NCBI RefSeq assembly: GCF_031157255.1 | Contig: NZ_JAVIFX010000027.1 | Span: 56,276-120,275, forward strand | Source of the DNA: Bradyrhizobium sp. LHD-71 | GTDB taxonomy: Bacteria > Pseudomonadota > Alphaproteobacteria > Rhizobiales > Xanthobacteraceae | DNA length: 64,000 bases | Direction of reading: 5' to 3' | Shown: positions 33,899 to 43,553 of the stretch, in pieces | How the letters are laid out: the number at the start of each line of letters is the position of its first letter | Position numbering within the stretch: the stretch's first letter is position 1 | Translations under genes and position numbers: made by a program | The notes under the pieces: model-generated | What the model was told of the DNA's origin: nothing | Databases searched by the model: none | What the model saw: only the letters and a program-made list of their open reading frames with translations

Positions 33899-34063
33899 CT
33901 AGTGAGCGTCCTTGGATCCCGGCCTGTCCAGGAAATCCAGAGCGGTGTTGATCTGCTCGAGCTGGTGCTCGATCTTGTCGCGGTCCTCGACCGACGGCAC
34001 CCTTTCGAGCTGTTCCACAAGCTTCTGCTTCCGCAATAGCAAGTTCTCAATGACTGTACTCAC
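33899..34063 (-). CDS. 54-aa predicted coiled-coil protein
   Basis: A short reading frame starts at GTG 34063 with GGGGGA three bases upstream and ends seven bases past the convergent GntR gene. The 54 residues begin MSTVIENLLLRKQKLVEQLE and have heptad-like leucines and alternating charges, predicting an amphipathic helix or helical hairpin; no membrane segment. No family is recognised. The good ribosome-binding site and protein-like composition support it. The remaining 34064-34203 holds no gene. Confidence 0.55.
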   Translation of the reverse strand: MSTVIENLLLRKQKLVEQLERVPSVEDRDKIEHQLEQINTALDFLDRPGSKDAH

Positions 34064-34203
34064 AGGTCCCCCATCGCCAGAGGCGACGCCGCGAACGCCG
34101 ACATGATGGAGGCGCGCGCAACCGGGCCCGCACGGACCCCTAATCAGAATGTTCGCAGCCGCGGATGGTTCCTGCGCTTGAACCAGGACTCGTTCAGATG
34201 GAA

Positions 34204-35145
34204 CTATCGGCGCAGGCTGGCCCAGACGCCGCCGAGGATCAGCAGCCCGCCGACGAGATGAATCAGCCCCGGCGGCTCACCGAGGATCGCGAAAGACAAC
34301 AGGGCGCTTGCAACCGGTCCGAGGTAGAGGACGAGCGAGGTCCGCACCGAACCGAATTTGGCACCGAGCCAGGCAAAGCCGGCATAGGCAAGCAGGCCAG
34401 GAACGATCCCGGCGAAGACATAGGCCGATAGCGCCTTGGTGCTGAAGATTTGGGCGGGCATGGCCCACATTTCCCAGGCCGCGAGCGGCAGCGAGAACAA
34501 GGCGCCGGCGGCCGAGAACAGGCTGATGCGTGCAAGCAGCGACGCCTTCGGTGCGGCGCGCGATTGCAGCAGCGTATAGCCGGACCAGCCCAGCATCGCG
34601 ATCACGACCAGGCCGTCGCCGGCCGCCGTCTCCAGTTCGAACAACGTGGCCGGATGGCCGCCGGAAATGATCAGCAGCGCACCCGATAGCGCGAGCGCCG
34701 TACCGAGCCATTGCAGCAAGCCGACATGCTCGATCTTGAGCGCCGCAGAGATCATCAGCACCGTGATCGGCGAGAGCGCCATGATCAGCGCGATGTGGAT
34801 CGCCGTCGTCGACACGCCCGCGGCATAGACCGGACCGCCGCACAGAAACATGCCCATGAAGCCGGCGGCAAGAATCGGCCAGATGTTGCCGAGCGGCACC
34901 TGGCCTTCGCGGATCTCCTTGAGCGCGATCGGCGCGAGCCCGATGGCGACGATGCTCCAGCGAAAGAAGGCGAGCGCAAAGGACGGGACCGAGCCCGCAA
35001 GCCCGCGCGCGAGAATCTGATTGGAGGCCTGCGCGGTCGCCACCACAATGAAGCCGATCAGCGCAATCGCGCCGAGCCAGGTGCCGGTGGATGGCGCTGC
35101 GCTCGCGACCGCACCGCTGCCGCCGTCTGATGATCCCTTGCCCAT
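34204..35145 (-). CDS. EamA/DMT-family transporter
   Basis: This 313-aa protein has ten predicted membrane helices in two repeats of the drug/metabolite transporter fold, for example [20 protein letters not shown] early on and [18 protein letters not shown] at the end, with the [22 protein letters not shown] half typical of EamA. It probably exports metabolites or amino acids. The start at 35145 is chosen over an upstream ATG at 35217 because the extra N-terminus is Gly/Ser/His-rich and not family-like. It is divergent from the YgiQ gene. Confidence 0.85.
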   Translation of the reverse strand: MGKGSSDGGSGAVASAAPSTGTWLGAIALIGFIVVATAQASNQILARGLAGSVPSFALAFFRWSIVAIGLAPIALKEIREGQVPLGNIWPILAAGFMGMFLCGGPVYAAGVSTTAIHIALIMALSPITVLMISAALKIEHVGLLQWLGTALALSGALLIISGGHPATLFELETAAGDGLVVIAMLGWSGYTLLQSRAAPKASLLARISLFSAAGALFSLPLAAWEMWAMPAQIFSTKALSAYVFAGIVPGLLAYAGFAWLGAKFGSVRTSLVLYLGPVASALLSFAILGEPPGLIHLVGGLLILGGVWASLRR

Positions 35146-35346
35146 GGAGCGACCGAATACGCCATGGCCGCTACGGTGAGAACCCGGATCGCCGCATGCG
35201 ACGATTGCAGCGCTCAAAGCCGATCGGGCTCACCGCGCATGGATACGGTGCTTGACGCGGACACGGGCGGACGACATGAGGCGGAACCGCCGATTTCACG
35301 CGCCCGTCGGTTGAATTCGCGGGCCTCGAGTCCTATGCGTAAGCGC

Positions 35347-37368
<2,022 letters not shown>

Positions 37369-37385
37369 CGGGCGCTACGCGCCTG

Positions 37386-37679
37386 CTACAGCGCGAGCAC
37401 GACCTCGCCCGAGACCGCATCCGTCACGCCGCGTCCATTGCCCTGATCCTCGAGCACGGACCTGAAACTGTCGAGGGTCTTGATCATCGCAGGGCGGGCC
37501 GCGACCATCGCATCCTGGCTGGCCCAGGTGCCGATGAGGCAGAAGGTCTGATCGCCGGTCTTGATGATGACGCCGTGCTCCAGCCCGGGCCATTTGGCCT
37601 TGCCGTTCCGGTGCGCGTCGAGGAAGGCGGCTTCCTCGCCCGGCTTCACCTTGAACTTGACCACGTTGTAAACCTGCAT
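37386..37679 (-). CDS. Small ABM-fold (dimeric alpha/beta barrel) protein
   Basis: The 97-aa protein begins MQVYNVVKFKVKPGEEAAFLDAH and continues with TFCLIGTWASQDAMVAARPAM. This alternation of strands and helices is that of the antibiotic-biosynthesis-monooxygenase superfamily of ferredoxin-like dimers. Many members are of unknown function, some oxidise quinones or degrade haem. It is convergent with ygiQ, 17 bp apart, and stands alone. The cofactor and substrate are not evident. Confidence 0.78.
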   Translation of the reverse strand: MQVYNVVKFKVKPGEEAAFLDAHRNGKAKWPGLEHGVIIKTGDQTFCLIGTWASQDAMVAARPAMIKTLDSFRSVLEDQGNGRGVTDAVSGEVVLAL

Positions 37680-37844
37680 GATGCGCCTCCGAAAAAAATG
37701 AATGGATGAAAACGGGCGCCACGCGAGGTCGGGAACGAAAAGTCCACATGGTCGCCCAGCCGATTGTCGCCCTCGCGCGCGGCGCCGTCACCGTGACAAA
37801 TCAGCGTGGCGATCTCGGTCTTTTCAGACCGCCGAAAACAAAGT

Positions 37845-37975
37845 GCGAAAACAACCCCATGCACAGTAGACGGCATGAACGGGATCAATGACTTAGCCGC
37901 AGCGCTGCAACGCTGACGCGTCGGGCAGAGCGGCGTTGCCCCGTCGGGCAAAGCAGCGGCATGATGGCATGATCG
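37845..37975. repeat. Probable dispersed intergenic repeat
   Basis: The stretch from GCGAAAACAACCCCATGCAC through two copies of CGTCGGGCA(G/A)AGC resembles, from memory, an intergenic repeat frequent in Bradyrhizobium. It fills much of the 440-bp gap 37680-38123, in which no gene is seen. Confidence 0.5.
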
Positions 37976-38087
37976 GACGCAGATGCGTGACGTCCAATTG
38001 GCGCTCTACTAGCAGTGCCGCTCATCCCGACAATCGCACGGCATCCTCGTTGCTCGGCAGGCCGCACTGACGTGCGACAGCGGGCCG

Positions 38088-38125
38088 TTGACTTTGGCCC
38101 CTATATGCAACATATGAAGTTACAT
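38088..38125 (+). promoter_or_regulatory. Promoter and dyad operator of the Rrf2-family gene
   Basis: TTGACT (38088-38093) is followed after 17 bp by CATATG, a weak -10. A dyad ATGCAAC-7 bp-GTTACAT (38105-38125, arms matching 6/7) spans the -10 and the start codon at 38124. Autoregulation by the encoded Rrf2 protein and a leaderless or near-leaderless transcript are inferred. Confidence 0.5.
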
Positions 38126-38582
38126 GAGACGCGATTCCCGATTGTCCGGCGTGCTCCACGTGCTGCTGCACATGGCGCAACAGCCCGGCCCGTTCACGTC
38201 CGAGACCTTGGCGAAGGCGATGGACACCAACCCGGTGGTGATCCGCCGCATCATGGCGGGCCTGCGCGAGCTCGGTTACGTCCGCTCCGAGAAGGGGCAT
38301 GGCGGCGGCTGGCGGCTTGCGTGTGACCTCGCGAAGGTGACGCTGCGCGACGTCTACGCCGCGCTCGGCAGCCCAGCGCTGCTGGCCATGGGCAACAGGA
38401 CGGAGTCGCCGGGCTGTCTCGTCGAGCAGGCCGTCAATGCCGCGCTCGACCAGGCCTTTCACGATGCGGAAGCGTTGCTGCTGTCGCGCCTCGGCGAGGT
38501 GACGCTGGCGATGCTGAGCGAGGATTGTCGCAAGCGCCTCGGCTCGCGCAAACATCAGGGCCTGCGCGCCCATGGCGCGTGA
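38124..38582 (+). CDS. Rrf2-family transcriptional regulator
   Basis: The 152-aa winged-helix protein has the Rrf2 layout: [43 protein letters not shown] and the glycine-rich wing [13 protein letters not shown]. It lacks the three-cysteine cluster-binding region of IscR; only two C-terminal cysteines (SPGCLVEQ and EDCRK) occur, so it more likely senses redox or another signal than holds a standard Fe-S cluster. It is followed after 25 bp by a methyltransferase gene that it probably controls. Confidence 0.86.
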   Translation: MRRDSRLSGVLHVLLHMAQQPGPFTSETLAKAMDTNPVVIRRIMAGLRELGYVRSEKGHGGGWRLACDLAKVTLRDVYAALGSPALLAMGNRTESPGCLVEQAVNAALDQAFHDAEALLLSRLGEVTLAMLSEDCRKRLGSRKHQGLRAHGA

Positions 38583-38607
38583 CCGCCGCATCAGCAAGGA
38601 CGACGCC

Positions 38608-39249
38608 ATGACCAACATTCAAGACATGTTCTCCGATCCGCAGGCCGTGGCGCGCTACACGGAAGGCCCGCCGCGCTTCGTGCCCGGCTACAATGCGATG
38701 CTGTCGATGGCGGCGATCCTGCTGGCCGAGCGCGCGCGTAACGATGCGCGGATTCTCGTCCTCGGTGCCGGCGGCGGCCTGGAGCTGAGGACGTTTGCGC
38801 AGGCGCAGCCGCGCTGGCGCTTCGACGGCGTGGACCCGTCCGCGGCGATGCTGGGGCTCGCGAAACAGACCCTGGGCCCGCTGGCGCCGCGCGCGCATCT
38901 TCACCAGGGCTATATCGACGATGCGCCGGCGGGACCGTTCGACGGTGCCAGCTGCCTTTTGACGCTGCACTTCGTCGACGTCGCAGAGCGCCGCCGCATC
39001 GCCTCCGAGATCCGCCGCCGGCTGAAGCCGGGCGCGGCTTTCGTGGTAGCTCATTTGAGCGCGCCCAGTGGCGAGGAGGAGCGCCCGCTATGGCTGTCGC
39101 GGTATTCCGCGTTCCTGGCTGCGACCCGATCGGCATTGTGCTGCGCCATGACATATCCTTGTTCTGATGGCGGCATCACACGAATGATCCGCGTTAGCTC
39201 ACGATTGGTCCAGCCGCAGCTTCTTCCAAACCGGCACGAGCCTGGATAG
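38608..39249 (+). CDS. Class I SAM methyltransferase, C-terminally truncated
   Basis: The 213-aa frame has a good SAM-dependent methyltransferase N-terminus: ARYTEGPPRFVPGYNAM, motif I LVLGAGGGLELRTFA, acidic loop FDGVDPSAAMLG, and LLTLHFVDVAERRRIASEIR. After LSRYSAFLA the homology ends and unrelated residues (ATRSALCCAMTYPCSDGG) run to a stop inside the convergent SnoaL gene. Full-length relatives continue about 60 residues. So a deletion or rearrangement near 39120 has removed the 3' end, and activity is doubtful. It is downstream of the Rrf2 gene. Confidence 0.75.
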   Translation: MTNIQDMFSDPQAVARYTEGPPRFVPGYNAMLSMAAILLAERARNDARILVLGAGGGLELRTFAQAQPRWRFDGVDPSAAMLGLAKQTLGPLAPRAHLHQGYIDDAPAGPFDGASCLLTLHFVDVAERRRIASEIRRRLKPGAAFVVAHLSAPSGEEERPLWLSRYSAFLAATRSALCCAMTYPCSDGGITRMIRVSSRLVQPQLLPNRHEPG

Positions 39250-39652
39250 CGAGGCTTCGTTCTGCAGCCTGCGAGTCGAAGTATTCCTCGATCGAATAAA
39301 CCTTGCCCCATCGCAGCTTGAAGACGTGGACACCCCTGTTCACATACGAGCTTTGGCCGTCGAGTAGCCTCGCATTGGCCCGCCACTTGACGAACACTGT
39401 GGTGTTCCATGGCCAACCCGTCACTTCGACCTGCTCAATATCTATGTGAAGCTTCGGGAAAACACGGCCCATGCGCTCGAACCATTGCTTTACCGATTGC
39501 TTTCCATGTCGCTCACCCCCCAACGCATGATCTCCGGCAACCCAGTGATACGCGTTTGGTGTTAGGTCCTTTGCAGCATCATCCCAACGCTGGTTGTTGA
39601 CATGATCGAAGCTCCTGCGGATCTCTTTTTTGACAATGAGACTGTAGACCAT
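39194..39652 (-). CDS. SnoaL/NTF2-like small protein
   Basis: This 152-aa protein of the NTF2-like alpha+beta barrel has SFDHVNNQRWDDAAKDLTPNAYHWVAGDHALGGERHGKQSV-type helices and strands, VTGWPWNTTVFVKWRAN and the late HVFKLRWGKVYSIEEYFDS, as in SnoaL-like polyketide cyclase relatives. AGGTGG lies five bases before ATG 39652. Its 3' end overlaps the broken methyltransferase frame by 56 bp, suggesting that it arrived with the rearrangement. The function is unknown. Confidence 0.8.
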   Translation of the reverse strand: MVYSLIVKKEIRRSFDHVNNQRWDDAAKDLTPNAYHWVAGDHALGGERHGKQSVKQWFERMGRVFPKLHIDIEQVEVTGWPWNTTVFVKWRANARLLDGQSSYVNRGVHVFKLRWGKVYSIEEYFDSQAAERSLAIQARAGLEEAAAGPIVS

Positions 39653-39788
39653 TGATGCCACCTGTTAGCCGACGGCTCTGCAAGACGGATGGATACTTCC
39701 AGATACTGACAGCTGCTCCGGGTCACGACGGCGATCTGTTCGGACAGCTGGCTGACGGGCGGCCCCGCAGGCGGCGGCGGCGCAATAG

Positions 39789-40268
39789 TCAGAGCCAGCG
39801 GCGAACCTCGGCCTTGTAGCGGCGGTAGTCGTCGCCGAACTTCGCTTCGAGATAGCGCTCCTCGCGGGCGATCACCTGCGTCTGGATCGCGATCAGCACC
39901 AACGGGAGCAAGGCCAAGGCGATCGGCCCGTCGAAGCCGATCGCAAGGCCGGCATAGACAAGCGTCATGCCGAGATACATGGGATTGCGGGTCCACCGAT
40001 AAGGACCGGTCGTTGCGATGAGGGTCGTTGGCTGCGACGGCGGAACGTTGGTGCCCAGCCGCCGGAACAGCCCCGCCGCCGCAAGCATCATCGCCGCGCC
40101 GGCAACGAACAGCAGCGCGCCCGCCGCGAGCAGCAACCGCCAGTCGATGCCGAAAGAGCGCAGGGTGACGAACCGCTCCGCCGCCAGCCCCAACAGCAGC
40201 GCGCCCAGATAGACGAGGGGCGGAGGGAAGCGCACACCCGCGCTGTCTCGTTCGACGGCCATGCTCAT
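39789..40268 (-). CDS. Isoprenylcysteine carboxyl methyltransferase-family membrane protein
   Basis: The 159-aa protein has four hydrophobic segments and the ICMT/PEMT signature GPYRWTRNPMYLGMTLVYAG followed by REERYLEAKFGDDYRRYKAEVRRWL, the SAM-binding end of the family. Bacterial members methylate small or lipid substrates; the exact one is not known. It lies 15 bp after the frameshifted reductase and may be cotranscribed with it. Confidence 0.85.
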   Translation of the reverse strand: MSMAVERDSAGVRFPPPLVYLGALLLGLAAERFVTLRSFGIDWRLLLAAGALLFVAGAAMMLAAAGLFRRLGTNVPPSQPTTLIATTGPYRWTRNPMYLGMTLVYAGLAIGFDGPIALALLPLVLIAIQTQVIAREERYLEAKFGDDYRRYKAEVRRWL

Positions 40269-40283
40269 CCTGCATCTGAGCTG

Positions 40284-41181
40284 TCAAACCACCATCGACT
40301 GCTGGGCGAAGATACCCGCCATCGCGCCGTGCGACGATGCCAGGGTGACCGATGGCGGCGTGATGGGGTTGGCGAGGTCGCCGGCGGCGTAGATGCCGGG
40401 CATGCTGGTTTCGCGGCGCTCGTCGACCTTGAGAATGATGCCGAGGGGTGTCTTCACCGTGGCGAGGCCCAGTGATTCATGCAGGCTTGCGGACGGCTTG
40501 TTGCGCGGATGCGCGAACAGGATGTCGACCGCGACATCGGGGCCGGTATCGAGCTTGACGGTGGCGTTACGGGCCCCGCGTTGGGCGATCCCGGTGATCC
40601 GGCCATCGACGACAGGGACGTTGCGGCGAGCCAGATCGGCCCGGATATCGGGCGGAATGTCGTGACCATCGGCGAAGAGCGTCAGCTTGTCGGTCCAATC
40701 GCGGAACAGCCTGACCTGATTGTGCGACTGCGGGCCGGACCAGACGAGGCCCCAATGCTGGCCGGCGACTTCAAAGCCGTCGCAATAGGGGCGAGGCACG
40801 ATAGACCCGCCCCAGCCTTCGGCAAAACCCGGAACGTCAGGCATCTGGTCAACGATGCCATAGCTCAGGATGAGGCGGCGCGCCCCAAGGCTTTCGCCAT
40901 CGCCAGTGAGGACGGAGAATTTGTCGATGGTGCCAGAGATGCTGTCAGCCCGGGCGTTGACCAGCCTGACCGTGGGATAACGCGCCAGCTGCTGCCGCGC
41001 CTCGGCCAGGATGTCCAACGGTGGCTTGTGGATCGTGGCCGAGCAGACCATGCGAGTGCTCAGCGAAGCGGTTGCGCGGCAGGCCGGTATCGAGAACGGT
41101 CACCTTGCGGCGGGCACGGCCGAGCTGCAGGGCGCCGGCGAGACCGGCAAAGCTGCCGCCGATGATGATGACGTCATCCAT
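40284..41181 (-). pseudogene. Frameshifted FAD/NAD(P) thioredoxin-reductase-like protein
   Basis: Two overlapping frames make one protein. The first (ATG 41181) gives MDDVIIIGGSFAGLAGALQL and NRFAEHSHGLLGHD. Then the frame shifts near 41031, and the other frame continues HKPPLDILAEARQQLARYP through GIYAAGDLANPITPP to the stop at 40284. One surplus base explains the break. Intact relatives are about 300-aa flavoprotein reductases lacking or keeping a CxxC; no CxxC is seen here. It is either a true pseudogene or a base error. It is divergent from a TetR gene with a palindrome between them. Confidence 0.75.
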
Positions 41182-41237
41182 GGTCGAGACTCCGTTTGGA
41201 GGACTGGTTGAAACCTGCCGATTGGCTTGCACATTTC

Positions 41238-41255
41238 AGATACTACGTGGTATCT
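41238..41255. promoter_or_regulatory. TetR-type operator between reductase and regulator
   Basis: AGATAC-TACGTG-GTATCT is palindromic at 16 of 18 positions and sits in the divergent intergenic region, 41 bp before the tetR GTG and 57 bp before the reductase ATG. Control of both genes by the TetR protein is inferred. Confidence 0.65.
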
Positions 41256-41295
41256 TAATGTCGGGATTAGAACACTGTCAAGTACTGGAATTGTC

Positions 41296-41979
41296 GTGAC
41301 CGAAAACAGCCAGGGCCGGCGCGGCCGGCCCGCCAACGAGGCGCTTGGCCAAACGATCGTCGACGCTGCGCGCGAACTCTTTGTGGAATTGGGTTTTCAA
41401 GCGACGACATTGGACAAGGTCGCGCAGCGGGCGAAAATATCCAAGCTCAGCATCTACAGGCACTACGAGAACAAGGAGGCGCTGTTCGGTGCGGCCATGG
41501 CGGCCGGCTGCCGTCAGTTGTTCGCACCACAGGCTCTTCCTGAAGGAGGCGACGGTTCGGTCGAAGATCAGCTCATGGCGATTGGATCATTACTGCTTCG
41601 CACGCTGTTGAGACCGGACGTGCGCAGTGTCGAAGCCATGGTCATGGCCGACAAGACCAGTCAAAACGCGTTGAGCAAGCTCCATTTCGAAGCCGGCCCC
41701 GCCCATGTCATCGCCCAGATCGAAGCCGTGCTGCGTCAGTTGCACGCGAAGGCGCTTCTGAATGTGCCCGATCCTCTCCGGTCCGCCCGCTTGTTTGCCG
41801 CGCTTTTCAAAGGATCCGATCTCCTGATGATCGCACGTTTCGATCAGGCGAGAGCAGAGGACGACAACGAGATCGAATCCTATTGCCGGTCGGCCGTCGC
41901 CATGTTCATCGCCGCGCACGGTGGCAGCGGCCGCGCGGGCGGATATTTGCCTGCCCCAAGATCAAAAAACAAAACTTGA
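41296..41979 (+). CDS. TetR/AcrR-family regulator
   Basis: The 227-aa protein from GTG 41296 has an N-terminal TetR helix-turn-helix: TIVDAARELFVELGFQATTL, then VAQRAKISKLSIYRHYENKEALFGA, followed by a helical ligand domain of the TetR_C_7/AefR type. The frame opens earlier at a TTG (41227), but that would place the operator palindrome inside the coding region. It probably represses the divergent reductase gene. The C-terminus ends in a Gly-rich tail. Confidence 0.84.
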   Translation: MTENSQGRRGRPANEALGQTIVDAARELFVELGFQATTLDKVAQRAKISKLSIYRHYENKEALFGAAMAAGCRQLFAPQALPEGGDGSVEDQLMAIGSLLLRTLLRPDVRSVEAMVMADKTSQNALSKLHFEAGPAHVIAQIEAVLRQLHAKALLNVPDPLRSARLFAALFKGSDLLMIARFDQARAEDDNEIESYCRSAVAMFIAAHGGSGRAGGYLPAPRSKNKT

Positions 41980-42128
41980 ATCGCGCGTGACCGCGTCGGC
42001 CAGCAGGTCAAGGCAGGCCGGCCGATCATGGAAATTGACGAGTCGGCCGTACGGTCCGACTAACGTCCCCCCGGGGGCTTTCTTCCCGACCGAGAGGTTG
42101 ATGACGCTGAAATACGCCCGGCCCTCAC

Positions 42129-42239
42129 TTTGCCTGAGAAGACAAGCAGAGCCCAGGTTGGTTTCGCGAGCGCAGCCGCCAGATGTGCAACGCGGGTGTC
42201 TGCGCTGATGATCAAATCAAATCCGGTTTGCTGATGCAT
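42129..42239 (-). pseudogene. Remnant of a glycosyltransferase-9-like gene
   Basis: A short minus-strand stretch translates as FDLIISADTRVAHLAAALAK and PTWALLVFS. This matches the conserved nucleotide-sugar end of TPR/glycosyltransferase-9 proteins (DLVISVDTSVAHLAGALGKP-type). Nothing of the family is seen on either side, so it is a fragment. The rest of 41980-42216 shows no gene. Confidence 0.5.
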
Positions 42240-43245
42240 GCGAGGGGACCAATACCGGCTGCTGCTTCTGCGATTGGCCCCGTGCGAAATAATTCCCAAG
42301 CCGATGCGTCGCATAGATCGTCGCAAACGCGATGCCCACGCCGGCAATGACGTCGACGAAGAAGTGTCCACCACCAATCGGGGTCGCCGCCAACACGACG
42401 GCATTCCACAAGGTCCCTGCGACTCTCAGCCAACCGATCGGCCATAGCGCCCATGCGTAAAGGACGGCCGTGATGGCGTGGAAGCTCGGAAATGTCAGAA
42501 GGGGACCCAGGCTGAACGCGTCCAGCACCCTGGTGGTACCATCACGCACAAGGGGAAGCTCGCGCAGGGTGTCATAGTAAACGGAAGGCTCGATGTTCGG
42601 ATGATCCGCCGGCAGCAGGCCCAACGCATGATAAACGCCTGTGGCAGGAACCAGTGTTGAAATGACCGTGGTGACGATCAGCGTCAGTGCGAAGCAGAGA
42701 ACGAATTCTGCAGCCCGTCGATAGAAACCGCACAAGGGCAGAAGAACGACCAGCACGGCAAGCTGCACGAATATGGAATTGTAGGTCGGGGCAAGCGCGC
42801 GGATCAATCCCGGCCGGTCGTTCACAAACGACAGATATGCTCGAAAATCCAACCCCAGCGCTCGATCGAATGCAAGCAGTCTGGCTTCCTGCATTGGGAG
42901 AGCCGCCGACGCCGCGATATAGCCCAGCGATGTGACGAGTATGAGGATCAGGATGATCTGCGCTAAGGTGAACAGCGTCGCATAGACTCGCGGATTGCCG
43001 CGCCCGGATCTCGCGTTGCGATGTCCGATGTATCCGTAAAGCCCGGTCATTCCCAGGATAACGATGTAGCCCTTGGGTTCCATCCGGAAGCTGGTCAGCA
43101 GAACGCCGAGTGCGAGCAAGACCAAGACCACGCCGATGATGATCCAGTTCAGCTGGAACAGCCTCAGGGAAAGCTCCACGTCTCCCTTTACGTTTGAGAG
43201 CATCCTGGCTGATCCGAAACGTCGTCCACCCTTTGTGGTTGTCAT
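42217..43245 (-). CDS. PAP2-superfamily membrane phosphatase/transferase
   Basis: The 342-aa membrane protein has six or more hydrophobic segments and PAP2 motifs in the C-terminal half: FPSFHAITAVLYA (C2) and GGHFFVDVIAGVGIAF (C3), the arrangement of the inositolphosphotransferase/Aur1-type subgroup. The usual KX6RP motif is not obvious. It may dephosphorylate or transfer phospho-groups on lipids. The start at 43245 has AGGA seven bases upstream; upstream ATGs at 43260 and 43287 are possible. Its 3' end overlaps the glycosyltransferase remnant. Confidence 0.84.
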   Translation of the reverse strand: MTTTKGGRRFGSARMLSNVKGDVELSLRLFQLNWIIIGVVLVLLALGVLLTSFRMEPKGYIVILGMTGLYGYIGHRNARSGRGNPRVYATLFTLAQIILILILVTSLGYIAASAALPMQEARLLAFDRALGLDFRAYLSFVNDRPGLIRALAPTYNSIFVQLAVLVVLLPLCGFYRRAAEFVLCFALTLIVTTVISTLVPATGVYHALGLLPADHPNIEPSVYYDTLRELPLVRDGTTRVLDAFSLGPLLTFPSFHAITAVLYAWALWPIGWLRVAGTLWNAVVLAATPIGGGHFFVDVIAGVGIAFATIYATHRLGNYFARGQSQKQQPVLVPSHASANRI

Positions 43246-43553
43246 CTGACATTCCTGCATTCCAGGGGAATGTTTCTGCCAATACAACCATTAATAAACG
43301 TACAACACAGGCGTGCATCACAGATCGGGAACAACTTGCAACAATGGATGCCAATTTTTCCCGAGCTTGGTCCGGAAAGGCGCCGGTGCCACGTGGCGAA
43401 GCGGTCATTTCTTGCCCGCGGTTCGCAATGGGTTAACCTTGCGCATCGCGTTGCCGGATTGAGCCGTCAATCCCAGCGCGGTTCAGCAACCAACCGCAAC
43501 ATTTGATTACCTTTCTCCTCTAGGTTGCAATGGTCTGGGAGAAGGGTTCCGTC

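Noticed and set aside
37706..37891. 61-codon plus-strand frame in the gap before the Rrf2 gene
   Set aside because: It overlaps the dispersed repeat and has neither a ribosome-binding site nor a protein-like composition.
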